The notes under the pieces are model-generated. The model made no database searches. It was not told where the DNA came from and was given only the letters and a program-made list of their open reading frames with translations. Below, one piece after another: positions 24,875-37,712 of a stretch of 64,000 bases of DNA (position 1 is the first letter of the stretch; each line of letters begins with the position of its first letter). The stretch covers positions 3,196,950 to 3,260,949 of the forward strand of contig CM029386.1 of NCBI GenBank assembly GCA_017165825.1. The letters run 5' to 3'. Source of the stretch: Hepsetus odoe (Eukaryota; Chordata; Actinopteri; Characiformes; Hepsetidae). A program made the position numbers and the translations under genes.

Positions 24875-25236
24875 CTTAAAAAATGTGCTGGGAATCACCT
24901 TGTTGGTACACGAATATTGCTTAACACCAGTCTTATCATTGAGTCGATTAAACTAAAGAAATGGAAATGTGATGAAATGGGCTAAAAAGTACCTAAAGAA
25001 ACAAGGTTCTAGATAAAGAACTTAAACTAATCACCTGATCATTTGCACCCATTTCTTCACTGCTTCATACCTTAAGTTAGATGCTTTGTCCTACTTGAAG
25101 GTCCAGATATAGATCACTGTGTGGATTAATCAATAAAAAAAAATGTTTTTAAAAATGTATATAAAAAAAAGAAACAATCAAACTGCTCAGGTATAGAGAC
25201 TGGACTGAAAAAGAGAGACAAAAAAATTGTCCTTCA
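24875..25236 (+). repeat. Unclassified interspersed repeat, family A copy 2
   Basis: Same order of motifs as copy 1, with an A-rich insertion (25132-25172) before caatcaaactgctcaggta. Confidence 0.8.
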
Positions 25237-26334
25237 GGAAGAACCGAATAGAACTCTATTACACCCCAAAAGAAAGTCCAGTTTCATGCAGCTGGAACCA
25301 TAAATGATGATGGGACTGTGAGTGGGCAATAAACCAAAGGCTTTATTGTTCAATTAAGCAACTAAGTAAATAACGGATACATCTGTTGACCATAGTTGTC
25401 ACTGGCATTAACAGCTAACCCCCATTAACACTGTGTAGGAAAACATGCAACATGCAAATGAGCTCCGCTCTGATTGGTGCTGCTGTCAGACTCTCAGTTG
25501 TTTTGGAAGGGGCAGAGCTAAGCTGCTATAAACTGATACCTGAATGTGTTGGCTTTGTGACATCACAAAGGCAGTAAGCTCTAAGCAGAATATAGGGTCT
25601 GTGAAGGGAAAGAGTTTGTTTTGGAGCTTCGATGTTTATGCAGCACATCAGAGGAGGCATGTTTTCCTAACCAGGGCACTCGAAATCTTAGCAAGACTCG
25701 TTACCCAGAGTTTGTTTCTGTCAGCAGCGGCCCTGGGAATTTCGTCCACTCTTTATCACTTTTTTCATGCTCTTGCTTTCAGCTCCGAGTCCAACTGGCA
25801 CGCTCGCCAAACTCTCCAGATCTTAAATTATTCATCTGCTCCTTTTTCAGTCACTTCCACTGCTTATGTCTTTCTCTAAGGAAGGGAAGGGGAAATAACA
25901 ATTTCTAATAATTACAAAAACCCATTTGCTGAGCTTTTGCTAGTGTAGGGCAGAGTAATACTTTACAGAAATATTTGATAAACTAGAAGAGCATATTGTT
26001 TGGCATGGTCTGCATCAACTCTGGCCACATCCAGTGTTTAACTCTGGGACAAATGCCACCAGGATCAGTCCTGGTAGTGGTAGTTTAAAGTGGTAGTCCT
26101 GAGGATCTATCTAACCAGCAGCCACACCTGGTGCCCATGGGGATCTTCATTCCATGCAGAAGATGAGCCTCAATAAAAATTGTGGATGTGGCCCAAGTTC
26201 CATTCATATCATTGTTGCTATGAAGGATTGATTTCCAATGAGGTCTCAGCCCTTTAGAAGTGCAGACAAAGGATGAGCAAAAGGAACCTCTTTTCTTGTT
26301 CTAAGACATATTATATAACAGACATTTGAAGACA
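25237..26334. other. No gene seen
   Basis: A 111-codon plus-strand frame (25544-25879) has hydrophobic patches but no family resemblance and no splice support. Confidence 0.5.
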
Positions 26335-26480
26335 CTATTTTTCTGAAATCAAGGCTGCTAATTATCTACCCTTTGCTACAGTAACAGCCTCTGCTCTTCT
26401 GGGAAGGCACAAGATATTTTTTTAACACTGCTGTGAAGAAATAATTGCAGCCACAAGGTCATCCTCAAACATATTAGACA
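26335..26480. repeat. Fish interspersed repeat (Tc1-associated MITE type), fragment
   Basis: Motifs tttgctacagtaacagcctc, tctgggaaggcac and attgcagccacaaggtc match a common fish non-autonomous repeat. No terminal repeats are visible. Confidence 0.45.
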
Positions 26481-26659
26481 GAGCTCCATCCTTCCACAGA
26501 GTGCAACTGCTTCTTGAATTAATGGTGAAGGTGTTTTTTACCTCTCTGAGTGACACTGAGCAAAGTTATATTTCTTTTTTAAGCAATGGATTAAAATATT
26601 TATTAAGTTAAAAGTTACCATACACGCTTTAAAAACACCTGTTCAAGTTTTCAAACTCC

Positions 26660-26965
26660 ACTGCTGAATAGTATCCTTAATTTGTGAGAACTTGAGCTGG
26701 AGAGCTTTGAGAACTTGGGCTGGACAATTTTGAGAACTCGGGTTTTTGAGCTTTGAGAACTCGGACTAGTCAGCTCTGAGATATGGGGATGTTGAGTTTT
26801 GAAAACTTGGGCTGGACAATTCTGAGAACTTGGACTGTAGAGCTTTGAGAACTTGGACTGCACAATTCAAAAAAATTGAACTGAGGAGCTTTGAGAAGTT
26901 GGCTCAGTCAACTCTAAGAATTTCTGCAAGAGAGCTTTGCTCTGAGCTCTGAGAATGTCCTGAAG
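26660..26965. repeat. Minisatellite, about 30-bp unit
   Basis: Units like gagctttgagaacttgggct, then ggacaatttt, are repeated about ten times with much divergence. Confidence 0.85.
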
Positions 26966-29900
26966 TACTAGACCCCTTTTTTAAAATGACCAGAGAGGAC
27001 TAAGGAACAGGAAGGGGAGGGAGCATGTAAACCTTCAACAATGGGATGTTATGTTTATAGGAAGGAGGTCACACTCCAGTCTTCAGACACCCCACCACAG
27101 TTTTGGGTTTGCTTACTCCTATCATCCTCCACTGCATAAAACATGCTTAATAAAGAAACTTGAGGCCACTGCATTTCACTACATTTCTCAGCAGTCTTGA
27201 ATGCAAATCAACTACTCCTACCATTCAACTCGGCCTGTCTGTTATCAGATCTGTACCAAACGTGCTCCTGTGCATCCACAAGCTATACCCACACACTCTA
27301 ATTCAGGCCTGCAACAACCGACGAGGGCTTCCACAGTGCAGCAGAGGACATTTGGACACACCTAAGACACGCTCCTTGGCTAAAGGTGAGTAATAAAAGC
27401 AGTTAACGTCTCTAATTGCCGCTCTAAATCACATTTCCGTGTATTTGATGGCCTGAGCTCGGGTTACGAGCTGCTTCAACCGAACAGCGGCTCGTAAAGG
27501 GATTTACGAACAGCCGATGTGTAAATAGCTCTGCGGAAAATGTGCGGCAGGGTCATATTTCCTCTGCTCCCAGAGGGCACATCCCTCCGGCGGGGTTTCG
27601 GCACTCTTCAATAGTGCTTAAGCAGCTCATTACAGAGTTCTGTCTGATCAGTCGATAATCATCATCTCACAATCCGTTGCTGTCAGCACAAGGGGATCAC
27701 CGAGTGTGGCGAGCGGAGCTCTGGTGCGTGAATTTACGGCCGTACAGAGGGGAGGCATTATCAGGAATCGATGGCAATAGGCTTCCTCGTGTTGATCACA
27801 GCAGGGAGGGAACAGGGCGCTGGGCCATCTAGTTAGCTCCTTGTCATTGAGCGAAGCGACAGAGCCATGTTTTATTGAGCAGATAAGTGCAGCTGAGTGA
27901 GGTAAGCTAGTTTTTGTGTGTCGGAAAGAATGTGGGTGCAAGCAGGGCTGTTTAGAAATATGACAAAAAGAACAAATGATGATCAAAGCACTGTAAGAAT
28001 GAAGACAGAAGGGTCTAACTGCAAATACAGTAATGACAGTACAACCACATATCGATGGAATGCATTTGCCAGACCAGACCCTGGTTTTCAATCTCTGAAG
28101 ACATCCACAAACAGCCTCTACACCCTTGAAATAATAAAAGTCCCAGCCTGCCTCAGAGCATCTATTGGTTTACAGCTTTTTTTTCAACTTCTGACTAATT
28201 GGTGTCCCAGTTTTAGGGTCCCTGTGGAAGACGGCGTCCACACTTTTTAGGTTTCATTTGTGCAAAGAATATCTCTGTGAAGACCTTTTAAAGTTCTACA
28301 GGTAATCATGGATGTGCCGAAGGCTCTAAAGGCTTCGACAAGCAACAACCCCCTGAGGTTTTATCCAGTCATTAAGCAGGATAATCCATTCCTCCAGCCA
28401 ACAGTAGGCACTCACAGCTCCTGACCTTGAGTGAATGGCCTCTACTGTTTGTTTTCCCATCTCCGCTGCTGGAGGTCGATGTTGTCCCAGCGTGGTGTTT
28501 TCAAGGTTGCCTGTCGGTCCTGGCTTGGAAACCTCCAGGGTCAAAAGACAAATTAGACAGGCCAGCAGGTGGTGCTAGGCTTCACAGCTGGGATATCATT
28601 TCAGCCACGCCTGAGGTAAAGGGCAGCCAGAGCTGTTTTTGCTTCTAGATGTTGGAAAAGAAACCTCATACATACCTTACCCTTTATCCAATAAATACAT
28701 GCGCAACTCAAACAGAGGCAATTGCTACATAACACTGATAAGGTGTCCAGAAAAGGAAGAACCCCTTGAAAATCTATTCTTCAGAAGCTAGAATAAGACA
28801 AATTAAATACCCTCAAGCATAGATTTAGCATTTGATGCTGTTGGAATTGCCCTAGCAACAGTTTCTATAGAAATACTGCAGGTAAGAATGCCCCCCAAAG
28901 TACAAATTAAACCTGTCATACTATAAATGTCATGAGAGTGTTTCACAATACGGATCCTGCTGCTGAGCCAGAACGATATCCCTGCGCAACTTCTCAAAAA
29001 CCCACACCTAGTGTCTGCAATCAATGGGTTCCCAAAGGCCTACCATTGGATTGTAAGGCTGCAGGACGTTCAGGTTATCGATCACAAGTAACCTTGTTTT
29101 TGCAACATGTGATATGTTTACTTAATACCTCCAATCCCTTATAGAGAAGCAGAAAACTGTAAATTTACTGCACTCTGGTCAAGTTATTGGTAGTTTCATT
29201 AATGTGTTAAATTGGTATTGTATCATTAGTGTGTCTTAAAATGCATGGTTTGCACGCTAGGGTTTCAATTCAACTGGGTTTTAGCTTCGGGTCAACACAC
29301 TTTGATTCCATTCTGCATCCTTAAACCTTCCTTTTTCATGATGAAAAACTGGTGGAATTTGGACTCTGTGTCACCTGATGTTTATACCCCAGTGAAACAA
29401 GAAAAAAAACTCCTCTTTGGAGTTTAAAGGGTTTAAATAGACCATGTATTTCTTCTTGCAGCTCCCAAGCTTGGAAGAATAGGGAGGGTTATGTCAGGAA
29501 GGCCGTCCATAATATAACACACAAGCAGTTCTGTGTTCTAGACGTGAAGACACACACGTATTTGACATAACTGATCATGATTGCAAAAGCATATGGAACT
29601 GTCCGTCCCTACCAGCTCTTCTAAGGCAAAGTTTACCCAAGCTGCAACAAACAGTGCAACTACAAGATTGGTTTGTATCACACTCGGCCCTCCTTGAAGG
29701 ACAGACAAGTCATGACAGGTGGCGTGTGTCTCTCACCATAGCTGGCGAGTGCATCCAGTGTCAGATTTAATATGAGCATTTGCCCTCAGCCACCACCGAG
29801 ACACATCTCTCGCTGATTTTTCTTCGTACCAGCTGATGGAGCACACGCTTTTCCAATTTCGCCCTTGTTCCGCCGTCGCCTTTTCTCTCTCCTCTCTTTC

Positions 29901-30080
29901 CCTTCCTCTCAACCTCCCCTAATGTCATAACATGAGGGCGCATTTCAGTTGTGTTTACCTTGGTCTCAGAAATTAGTGAGGTGGGGAACTTCCCTTTATC
30001 TCAATGAACAAATTGGCTTATTAATGGAAAGTTCACAGATCATCAACAGATCATCCAGAAAACGGGTTTAGCTCAGGACT
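26966..30080. other. No gene seen; CpG-richer unique block at 27450-27900
   Basis: The 27450-27900 block is repeat-free and rich in CpG for this region. The antisense frame through it (27648-28091) has no recognisable domain. A short RTE 5' scrap lies at 29461-29520. Confidence 0.45.
29461..29520 (+). mobile_element. Short RTE 5' fragment
   Basis: About 55 bp (gctcccaagcttggaagaat, gggagggttatgtcaggaag) match the RTE 5' leader and first codons. Confidence 0.6.
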
Positions 30081-30284
30081 GGGGCTGCCGTGGTTTAGTG
30101 ATTAGGGATGAGGCCTTAGAATCAGAAGGTTGTAGGTTTGAATCCCGGAGCTGCAGGTCGCCCTGAGGTTCCCTTGAGCAAGGTACTATCATCCATCATG
30201 CTGATGTTACACGTATTATGGCTCCACATGTGGTTTAAAAACAGAGGTTTTGTTCGCGATGGCAAATAGTCACTTTCACTTTCC
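30081..30284 (+). mobile_element. SINE family 1
   Basis: Head ggggctgccgtggtttagtg, B box ggtttgaatcccgg, gagcaaggtacta, and tail aatagtcactttcactttcc are all present. Confidence 0.85.
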
Positions 30285-30604
30285 ATTTAACTGAGGCAGG
30301 AATCGGTCCTGCATTCGGCCTGAAAAGTGTCGTCCTCAATAGTGTGTGTGGTATCTCTGCGTAAAGTTCTCCACTTAGGGTTCGCAGGCTTCTGGGCTGC
30401 TTTGAGCCAATCGTATCGGCTGAGATCAGAAACCACCACGGGCATCTGGAGCCCAGTCTCAGAGGAGCTGGGAGAAAGGTGGAATCAAAGGAAGCTGCAG
30501 GGGAGGGTTCTGGGAGAGCGAAATCAAACACGCTCCCACTGAACGCAGGGAGGAACCCGCCGCTGTTTGCCTGTCCTGAAAAGTGCGATTTGCTTGTTTG
30601 AAGG

Positions 30605-30607
<3 letters not shown>

Positions 30608-30676
<69 letters not shown>

Positions 30677-30688
30677 AACACACACACC
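30608..30688. repeat. (CA)n microsatellite, longest in the window
   Basis: About 80 bp of CA units with two single-base interruptions near its right end. Confidence 0.98.
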
Positions 30689-31227
30689 TATCAAAGCATC
30701 TGAAGTAAGTGTCTACAACCTGCGGCTTTTTCTTCAGTCCTTGAACCCAGATAGAGGGAGTTCTTCAGGGCTTTCGTTTTTTATTTTCTTTTTTATTTAC
30801 CCTGAGCCCACCTTCCCATCCTCACATTCTTTTTTTCCTGCCTCCTATCTTTTCTTCACCACACTAATCATCTACAAAGATGTAGATGGACCAAAGGTCG
30901 TATTTAATGGCTTTTCGTTTTGCTCGGTCCATTTGCAAAATGGGCGGCAATGATCATCAATTTAATGGTGTAATCATAGAGAAAGGTCATGGGAACTGTC
31001 AGAAATAAAGTTACTGTGCAGGCACACAAAGGTACAAACATGATAAATGTACACTCAGGAGTAGAACATGGTGCATAAGGTTCAACTGTGGACCTTAAAT
31101 GTTTGCATTTGTATCCTTTCAAAACATCATGAGTCTCAAATCTATATGTGCAATTGAAAATGGGGGGATTGTAATTGTACTAAAGATGTACCCTTGAGAG
31201 TACCATCCCTAGAGAGTACCTTTTCTG

Positions 31228-31472
31228 AAGTGAAAGTGACTATATGTCATTGTAAACTCAGCACACGGTGAACCACAACCAAATGCATCTTCTGTATTTA
31301 ACTCAAACGTGCCATGCAGCAGAGGGCAGCCATATCCAGCACCCAGGGAGTAGTGATGGTGATGGTACCTTGCTCAAAGGCACCTCAGGGCAACCCACAG
31401 GTCTGAGAATCAAACCCACAACCTACCAAACCTGGGGCGCCTGATCCCTAATCACCAAGCCATGGCTGCCCC
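31228..31472 (-). mobile_element. SINE family 1, complete
   Basis: The reverse of the family: aagtgaaagtgac, then accttgctcaaaggcacc, tctgagaatcaaacccacaa and catggctgcccc. Confidence 0.88.
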
Positions 31473-32529
31473 GAACAGGACCGGATTTTATTTTCAACAA
31501 TGGTGATCTTTTGAAGAAGACGTAAGCGCAGTGATAGCCATCAGAGATGAGGAGCGTGTAGAAAGAGGCTTTCAGGCTCTGCTGTGTTGGGACACAGGAG
31601 ATTGAGCTCTGGGACAATGACAGCTGGAGCAGAACACCTGCCATATGGCCGCTGCAACCAGAAACACACAGCTGTGGGAAAGAAACTGTCAAAAGTGGCA
31701 TCAGAGAAGCTTTCTGCTCATGTTCAAGCCCCTGAGAACCATGTTACCGACTAAGGAGAATGGGCTTGCAGCCGTCAGGATGAGTTAAAGGGTGAATATT
31801 TGCAATAAAGTGGCCAGAATATACAAAAGTATAGTGTTTCTACAGCCTCCACTTCTCGATTTTTAAAATTTTGTGCAAACTGGTCGTATTTGCAGTTCAG
31901 GCTGACTTTGCCCAAAATACAAAAGCCAAAATATGGCAAGGAAGTTAAGAAACATAAACCTTCTCATGTTTTGTGGCGCTTTAAATGAATTTTCTGCAAT
32001 AGCACACTCGAATACCTGTAGAGCATAAACAGTAAAAACTAACAGGCCTCACATCTGTGACCTATTCCAGGCATATTATTCTCCATCGAATTGGTGCAAA
32101 TGACCCAATTGCCCTTAAATATACTACCCATAATGCAAGACCTGAGTAGTTTAATTCCCTTTAGCTACAAAAGACAAGACACTCCAATCAACATAAGGTC
32201 AAACTGGTTCCTGTAGATGTTGAAAAGTTACCATGGACACAACTGAAGACACAAGCAAGCTTCAACCTTGAATCGTCAGAAATCTTTGTTCTAAGTAGTT
32301 ACACAAGCAGAATTGTCACATGACCCGTATCAACCAGGTTAGGAGGTTGCCAGTGCAACAGATAAAAGATTTTTTTTTAAGCCATCATGAATCTAAAGTC
32401 AGAGGCTAGTAGTCTTTTTTCTAAACATTTATTTGCAGAGTCTGGACACCCCCGGTCGGTATATGGCTGGTGCATATATTTTTTAGGTATGTTATACAGA
32501 ATTGGCCTAAAAGTTTCCTTAAAATGCCA
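31473..32529. other. No gene seen
   Basis: An antisense frame at 31490-31701 follows a good-looking acceptor (TTCTTTCCCACAG) but has no family match. The rest is unique AT-rich sequence. Confidence 0.45.
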
Positions 32530-32745
32530 TTGGAGCCCTGCTGAAGCCCTGCCGCAGTCCCGTCGAAGCCCTGCCGCAGTCCCGTCGAAGCCCTGCTGAA
32601 GCCCTGCCGCAGTCCCGTCGAAGCCCTGCTGAAGTCCTGCTGCAGTCCTGCTGAAGCCCTGCTGAAGCCCTGCCACAGTCCTGTCAAAGCCCTGCTGAAG
32701 CCCTGCTGCAGTCTGGCCGAAGCCCTGCTGCAGTCTGGCCAAATC
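32530..32745. repeat. GC-rich minisatellite, 15- to 33-bp unit
   Basis: Segments gccctgctgaa, gccctgccgcagtcc and cgtcgaa alternate in units of about 15 and 33 bp. The reverse frame reads as GLQQGF and DGTAAG repeats but has no other sign of being a gene. Confidence 0.9.
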
Positions 32746-33877
32746 TATCCTGCATACTGTTATGTTTTGCAGCTACAGCCAGAAAAAAATGGAATCTATC
32801 CCAGGCAAGCCTACAAACTTGATATATAACCTCAATATGTCCAAAACACTTGGACAAAACTCTAGGCAGTGTCTCAGACTCAGTCTATTAAAGATCTTAA
32901 CAGTAAAACTGCATTTAGTTCAGTCTCTTGGGCTCTTTGAAGTGCGTTTGATATAAACACCACGTTATATCCTGAGCCCCAGTAAAAAGCTTTGCAATCT
33001 ACTGATCTGCTGGAATTACTGTCAGGAAGAAGGTGATAACTTGGTTTTGCTGATTCATTTGGCAGCAGTGAGGCTTCATTAAAAGTCCTCCATAAGAGCT
33101 CCTTTGTTCCTCTCTGTTGTTGCCTTTATATTCATGTCCTGCCTAAGGCTAGAGTTATTTACAATGCACCATTGTACAGGTGTAGAAAAACAAAACTCAG
33201 CTCATTAACTGCCTGTCTCAAATATCTTGCATATATGTTGGATTAGATGGGTTGTAAAGGGCCAATGGGTTATGGGTTCAGGCAGAAGTCAAGCTGCTTT
33301 AGTGCAAACTGCTTATATGCTGATGGATCTAATTCATGGCTACCAGCGCAGTAACTATAGCAAAAGTTCAACACCATTTTTTCACTTCTAGCAGTGTGAA
33401 ATAACTAATACAATAACATTTTAATGATTTTAGGCCCTCTATCGACTCCTTTCTGGATGTTTCTGTGGTTCATTAAAAAGAGGCTGATAAATGTCCCGAG
33501 CTGGACAAGACAACAACGACTTCCTCATTCTAATCATGTCAGCTGAGACTCCTTGATGTGCTGGAAGAAGATCCGAGGGCTGCAAACCATGCCTGATGGA
33601 GCTCTGTCATTTACGAGGAACAGGCAGATCGAGATAAGCTCGAGAAGGCTTCAAAGGAAGAGCTCGTCCCAAAAAAAAGCTGACATAGTTCATAAAGAAC
33701 GAAAGCCCTCAGGAACCACCTAGGATGGGCCTATTTATATAGAGCGTCGATTCAGTCATTCATAGACGGGACGGGCAGACAGGATCATGATAACTGGCTG
33801 TTGGGATTATTGTGATCTTAAAATAATTACAGATTTGTTTCAAAAGTCTTCAGAAAAACTCATCCATGGCTCCCAAT
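32746..33877. other. No gene seen
   Basis: Unique sequence without recognisable repeats or exons. Confidence 0.5.
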
Positions 33878-34252
33878 CAGCCATAACATTAAAACCTGTG
33901 AAGGTCGTATCGGCATGATTGGGCCTCCATGGATGGAACTAGTTTGTTCAGCACATCCCACGGATCCTGGGTCTGACTAAGGCCTGGGGACTGCGGAGGG
34001 ACATGTTCAACCATTGCTGAACAGTTTCTGTGATCTGACGGAAAATTATTCTGGGAAAAGAGGCTTCTTCTGCTCTCCATGAGCCTTGGGTTTCCTTCTT
34101 TGGACCGCTTTTGGACTGCTGCTAGAGGGGGGCTTCCCAGAACACCAGCCATGCTGGAGATGCTCTGACCCAATCATCCAGCCATCATAAGCGCTCAGAA
34201 CCTTATCAGTTTTTCCTGCTTCCAACACAAACTTCAAGAACTACCTGCTGAC
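33878..34252 (-). pseudogene. Tc1-like transposase remnant (N-terminal HTH part)
   Basis: It starts with cagccataacattaaaacct, the characteristic end of a fish Tc1-like element. The minus strand encodes a degraded GQSISSMAGVLGSPP...RSKEGNPRLMESRR, matching the HTH and linker region of the transposase. Much of the middle is deleted. Confidence 0.75.
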
Positions 34253-34840
34253 GATGTGTCCATGATGCAAAACATTATTGAAAGGAAAGAGACTCAACCC
34301 CATGCTGACCTCTCCATTTAAAGGTCTTCATGAACCTTAGAGTTTAAAGTGGCTCCTTAAAGTTGATTTGGGACATTTCCTGTTCTTTTAAAACAGGTAT
34401 TTTTAAAAATCCTAAACTTCTAATATTGTGGCTTTTGCCCACCACTGTAGGCTTTAGTTTTAAGCTAAAAGGAAGCAAAAGGAGAAATGATCCCACTCCA
34501 GCTGCTGATTGCAGTATATCCAAGTGTTTTTTGCTTTTTTTTGACAGTAATGTAAGTAACAGCACTTGAGCAGGCCACTGTACCGACCTCCAGGGCTGAT
34601 GAATCATCACTTCCATCAGCTGAGAGTTAAAGACTGGACGGCATCAACACTCAGGCGAGAAGCCGAGGCTGAGTTGGGGAAGAGAAAAAGCCAGCAGGGG
34701 TGCTGAGTTTCTGATGGGCGACCAGCTGAGAATTTCTCCAGAGCGTCTCATTATAGCCGGCTATTACCAGGGCTGGCTCACAGCAGCGCTGCCGATTCCA
34801 AACATGCCAAGATAGAGATGTGAATAACTGTAGATGAGAT

Positions 34841-34841
<1 letters not shown>
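34253..34841. other. No gene seen
   Basis: Unique sequence between the Tc1 relic and a microsatellite. Confidence 0.5.

Positions 34842-34874
<33 letters not shown>
34842..34874. repeat. (TG)n microsatellite
   Basis: About 16 TG units. Similar short CA/TG tracts lie at 9870-9890, 47229-47249, 51726-51751 and 61206-61226. Confidence 0.95.
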
Positions 34875-34876
<2 letters not shown>

Positions 34877-34960
34877 ATTCTCTGTGCACGGGTAAGTACC
34901 TATGCACAGTAAGTAACTATGCAGTTAAATTTCTATATACATATTTTTACTCAATGTTCT

Positions 34961-35070
34961 GGACAGGGTGTCCCCCCCGTCCTTCGCCCTGTGTGAGCTG
35001 GGATGGACTCCAGCACCCCCCCGTGACCCCGCTTGGGACAAGCGGCAGAAAATGACTGACTGACTGTTCT
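34961..35070 (+). mobile_element. DANA/Mermaid-like SINE 3' end
   Basis: It reads tgtgagctgggatggactcc and acaagcggcagaaaatgac, with a (TGAC)n tail. Confidence 0.75.
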
Positions 35071-35119
35071 GGACAGTCTCACTTCTAAAGTCTTATGAAT
35101 AATGACTGACTGCTAGAGG

Positions 35120-35450
35120 GATATTTAAGTGCAAGTACTGTCACCCTGCATGTCCTCTCTCACCACATCCACATTGCCCCCCATTGTCCTTCCTCTTCTC
35201 TTTCCTGCCAGCTCCATCCTCGACATCCTTCTCCTGAAATAATCTTTGTCTCTCCTCTGGACATGTCCAGAGCAATGTAGTCTCGCACCTCTGACTTTCT
35301 CTCCGAATCTTGCAACCTGATCTGTCCCTCGAATATACTTGTTTCTGATCCGGTCCATCCTCGTCACACCCAAAGCAAATAAAGCATCTTTAACTCTAAA
35401 GACTTTAGCTCCGCCTCCTGTCTTTGTTCCGATTGGTGTAAATATTTCAT
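35120..35450 (-). mobile_element. RTE 3' coding fragment
   Basis: The minus strand encodes LGVTRMDRIRNKYIRGTDQV and RDKDYFRRRMSRMELAGKRR, matching RTE residues about 912-970. It is truncated upstream and joined to unrelated sequence at about 35450. Confidence 0.85.
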
Positions 35451-37521
35451 TCTCAGTATCCAGTGAAAACAACAGTGGTTGCTGGGTTTCCATCACAGTT
35501 GGTCCAACTACTTAGTGACTCCTGCCCATCACTGTCGTTAGTGCAGTAGATCCTTCTTCGTGGAGGTTCTCGGCAGGAATTGGACTTTTGCTGTTGCTCT
35601 TGTTAATTAACTGCTCATTGATTTATCCATAGCTTTTCTGCGACTACCGCAATTGGGAGCTATGAATAATTTGATTGTGACTTCATGATGATTATCGATT
35701 CAGTCTTGGCTTTGTATTTCATATAAATCTATATTTTATTACTATTTCTTGACATGAAAAAAAACACAAAAAGTCTTTAAGAAAATTCTATGCTAATTTA
35801 ATTAAAGGCTAATATATATTGTTAAACAACTACGTTACTGAATGGTAGGTGTTGCAGGAAAAAAAATGATACAAAATGGTATCATAATATTAAAAAAATA
35901 GTTTTGATACTTGATAAGGCTGAAGAATTTGTATTTTTTGCTTTTTTTTATTAAATATCTGAAATGTTTTCACGCCCTGGGCTATCGTGACCGCACACCT
36001 CCAGAAGACCTCATCTAGCAGGGACATCAACCACTTCCTTGAAGAGTGGATTTTTTTTTTAGTCCATGATCTCGAAATAAGACAGTCACGTTATGAAGAA
36101 GGTGGAAAAACAAAATGAAAGCAATAACTCTGAACTTCTAGGAGTTATGGTGCACATAACAGACCAGGCTCATCGCTTGTCCGCTGCATTCCCGCCTCGA
36201 CAACGGCAGCCAGGAGTCCCGGGGGACTGATCTGAACTGGACATTTGCAGAACCTCAACTCGCAGGTGCACGTGGGGTGATTTCAGTTCACACTTGAAAG
36301 AGATGAAGGGTCAAAAGAAGATTGATGCGAGCCACTAAAGCACAAGGCTTAGCAAAATGTAAAATAATAAAAAAAAGAAGCTGGAGTTTGTATTTGTTGG
36401 TTTTATGAGCACTGCAGCAAAATGAAACGATAAAAAGAATATTGCGAAGCAGCTCACAGACCCTAGAAAAATCTGCTGACGACAGATAAATTGATTGTGA
36501 TTGTAAACGGATGTTAAATGTCTTTAAGTTCTCATGTTGGTGTTCTATCTGCATGTATGAGCTCAAATGATTCATCTGGAACGTAAGCCATAGACACCAC
36601 ACCAAATCTGATTGCTCCCAAAATTGCATGCCATAAAGAAATGATGCACTTATAACTACTCTACGTCCCAGCTCCACCATCGTTTGGAATCACGTAGGCG
36701 ATGAGGCAGGAATCAGACACTTGATTATGGCTTTATGGATTAAAAAAAAGTTTTTTAAAATAGAGATGCACATTAATGATTACGGCCACCACATGCTCTA
36801 TTAACGTCTTCCTTTCCATCACTTGCTCAACTAATAATACCCCAAGATGGGTCCACCTTATCCTGGACCTAAGTCTTTTTTTATAGCACTTCGAAGTTCC
36901 TAACATCCAGCTCTTCATCTGCACGTCTGATTTGCAGGGGTCTCAGCAGTTTTGGGTGAAATGCAGGTGAATAAACAGTTTGAGATTCTGATTATCCATT
37001 GGATGGAGGGGTGGTTGGAACAGTCTGGCGTTTGCTGAAATGGCAACCTGCAGATTAAAAGCAAAGTTTCTTCAAAGCAGGGATCCAGTGAGGCACAGGG
37101 ACAAGAAGATTTAAAAAAAAAGCACAAGACAAGGAATGTAGACAGCCCTGACACTGGCAGTGACAGCAGAGACAGGATGAAATAAATGACACAGAAGGAT
37201 CTGCTGGAGATCATGATGACGTTCCACTCAGTCAGTGCTAGAATAAACAGGAAAAAGCTGCTGTTGCTTTCACTGATACAAGCTCAAGGACCAACTGAGC
37301 TTCAAGTCCAGCTTGGATCTCCTTGAACAGCCTTCTGAAGATGATCTCAAATATGTAGGGTTATGGGAGGAGTCTTTCAGAACAGTTCCCTGTAACCTGG
37401 GGAAGAGAAGAAAGTCTTCTGGTCCTGTTTTTTATGTCTCGTGAACAGCTAGGCATGTGTGAAGCAAGAAGATGAAGAAGACAGTAGAGGGCTTGCGATA
37501 CTCTGGACAATGTTCTCTGGA
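35451..37521. other. No gene seen
   Basis: AT-rich unique sequence. The 130-codon antisense frame at 36288-36680 has no recognisable domain. Confidence 0.5.
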
Positions 37522-37712
37522 TCAGTAGGGTGCTCTGAGAAAATTCTTGACAAAGGTACCATCCCCATCACTGCTCCCTGGGTGCTGGATATGTCTTCCC
37601 ACTGCTGCATGGTGTGTGTGTGTGTGTGTGTGGGTTAAATACAGGGTGCATTTCATTGTGGTTCACTGTGTTGTTTTCACAATGACAAATAGTCACTTGC
37701 ATTTCACTTTCA
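37522..37712 (+). mobile_element. SINE family 1, 5'-truncated
   Basis: It matches from cagtagggtgctctgag to the tail, including ccctgggtgctggatatg and a (GT)n expansion at 37609-37631. Confidence 0.82.

Noticed and set aside
27648..28091. A 147-codon antisense frame
   Set aside because: It crosses a CpG-richer block that may be conserved non-coding DNA. The protein has no recognisable features.
31490..31701. Possible terminal exon on the minus strand (TTCTTTCCCACAG acceptor; one frame reads CVFLVAAAIWQVF before a stop, with AATAAA downstream)
   Set aside because: It is attractive as a membrane-segment exon for the signal-peptide gene, but no family resemblance, no donor-matched partner and no other exon support it.
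32377..32742. A 121-codon QQGFDGTAAGL repeat protein
   Set aside because: It is produced by the GC-rich minisatellite and has no start context or splice signals.
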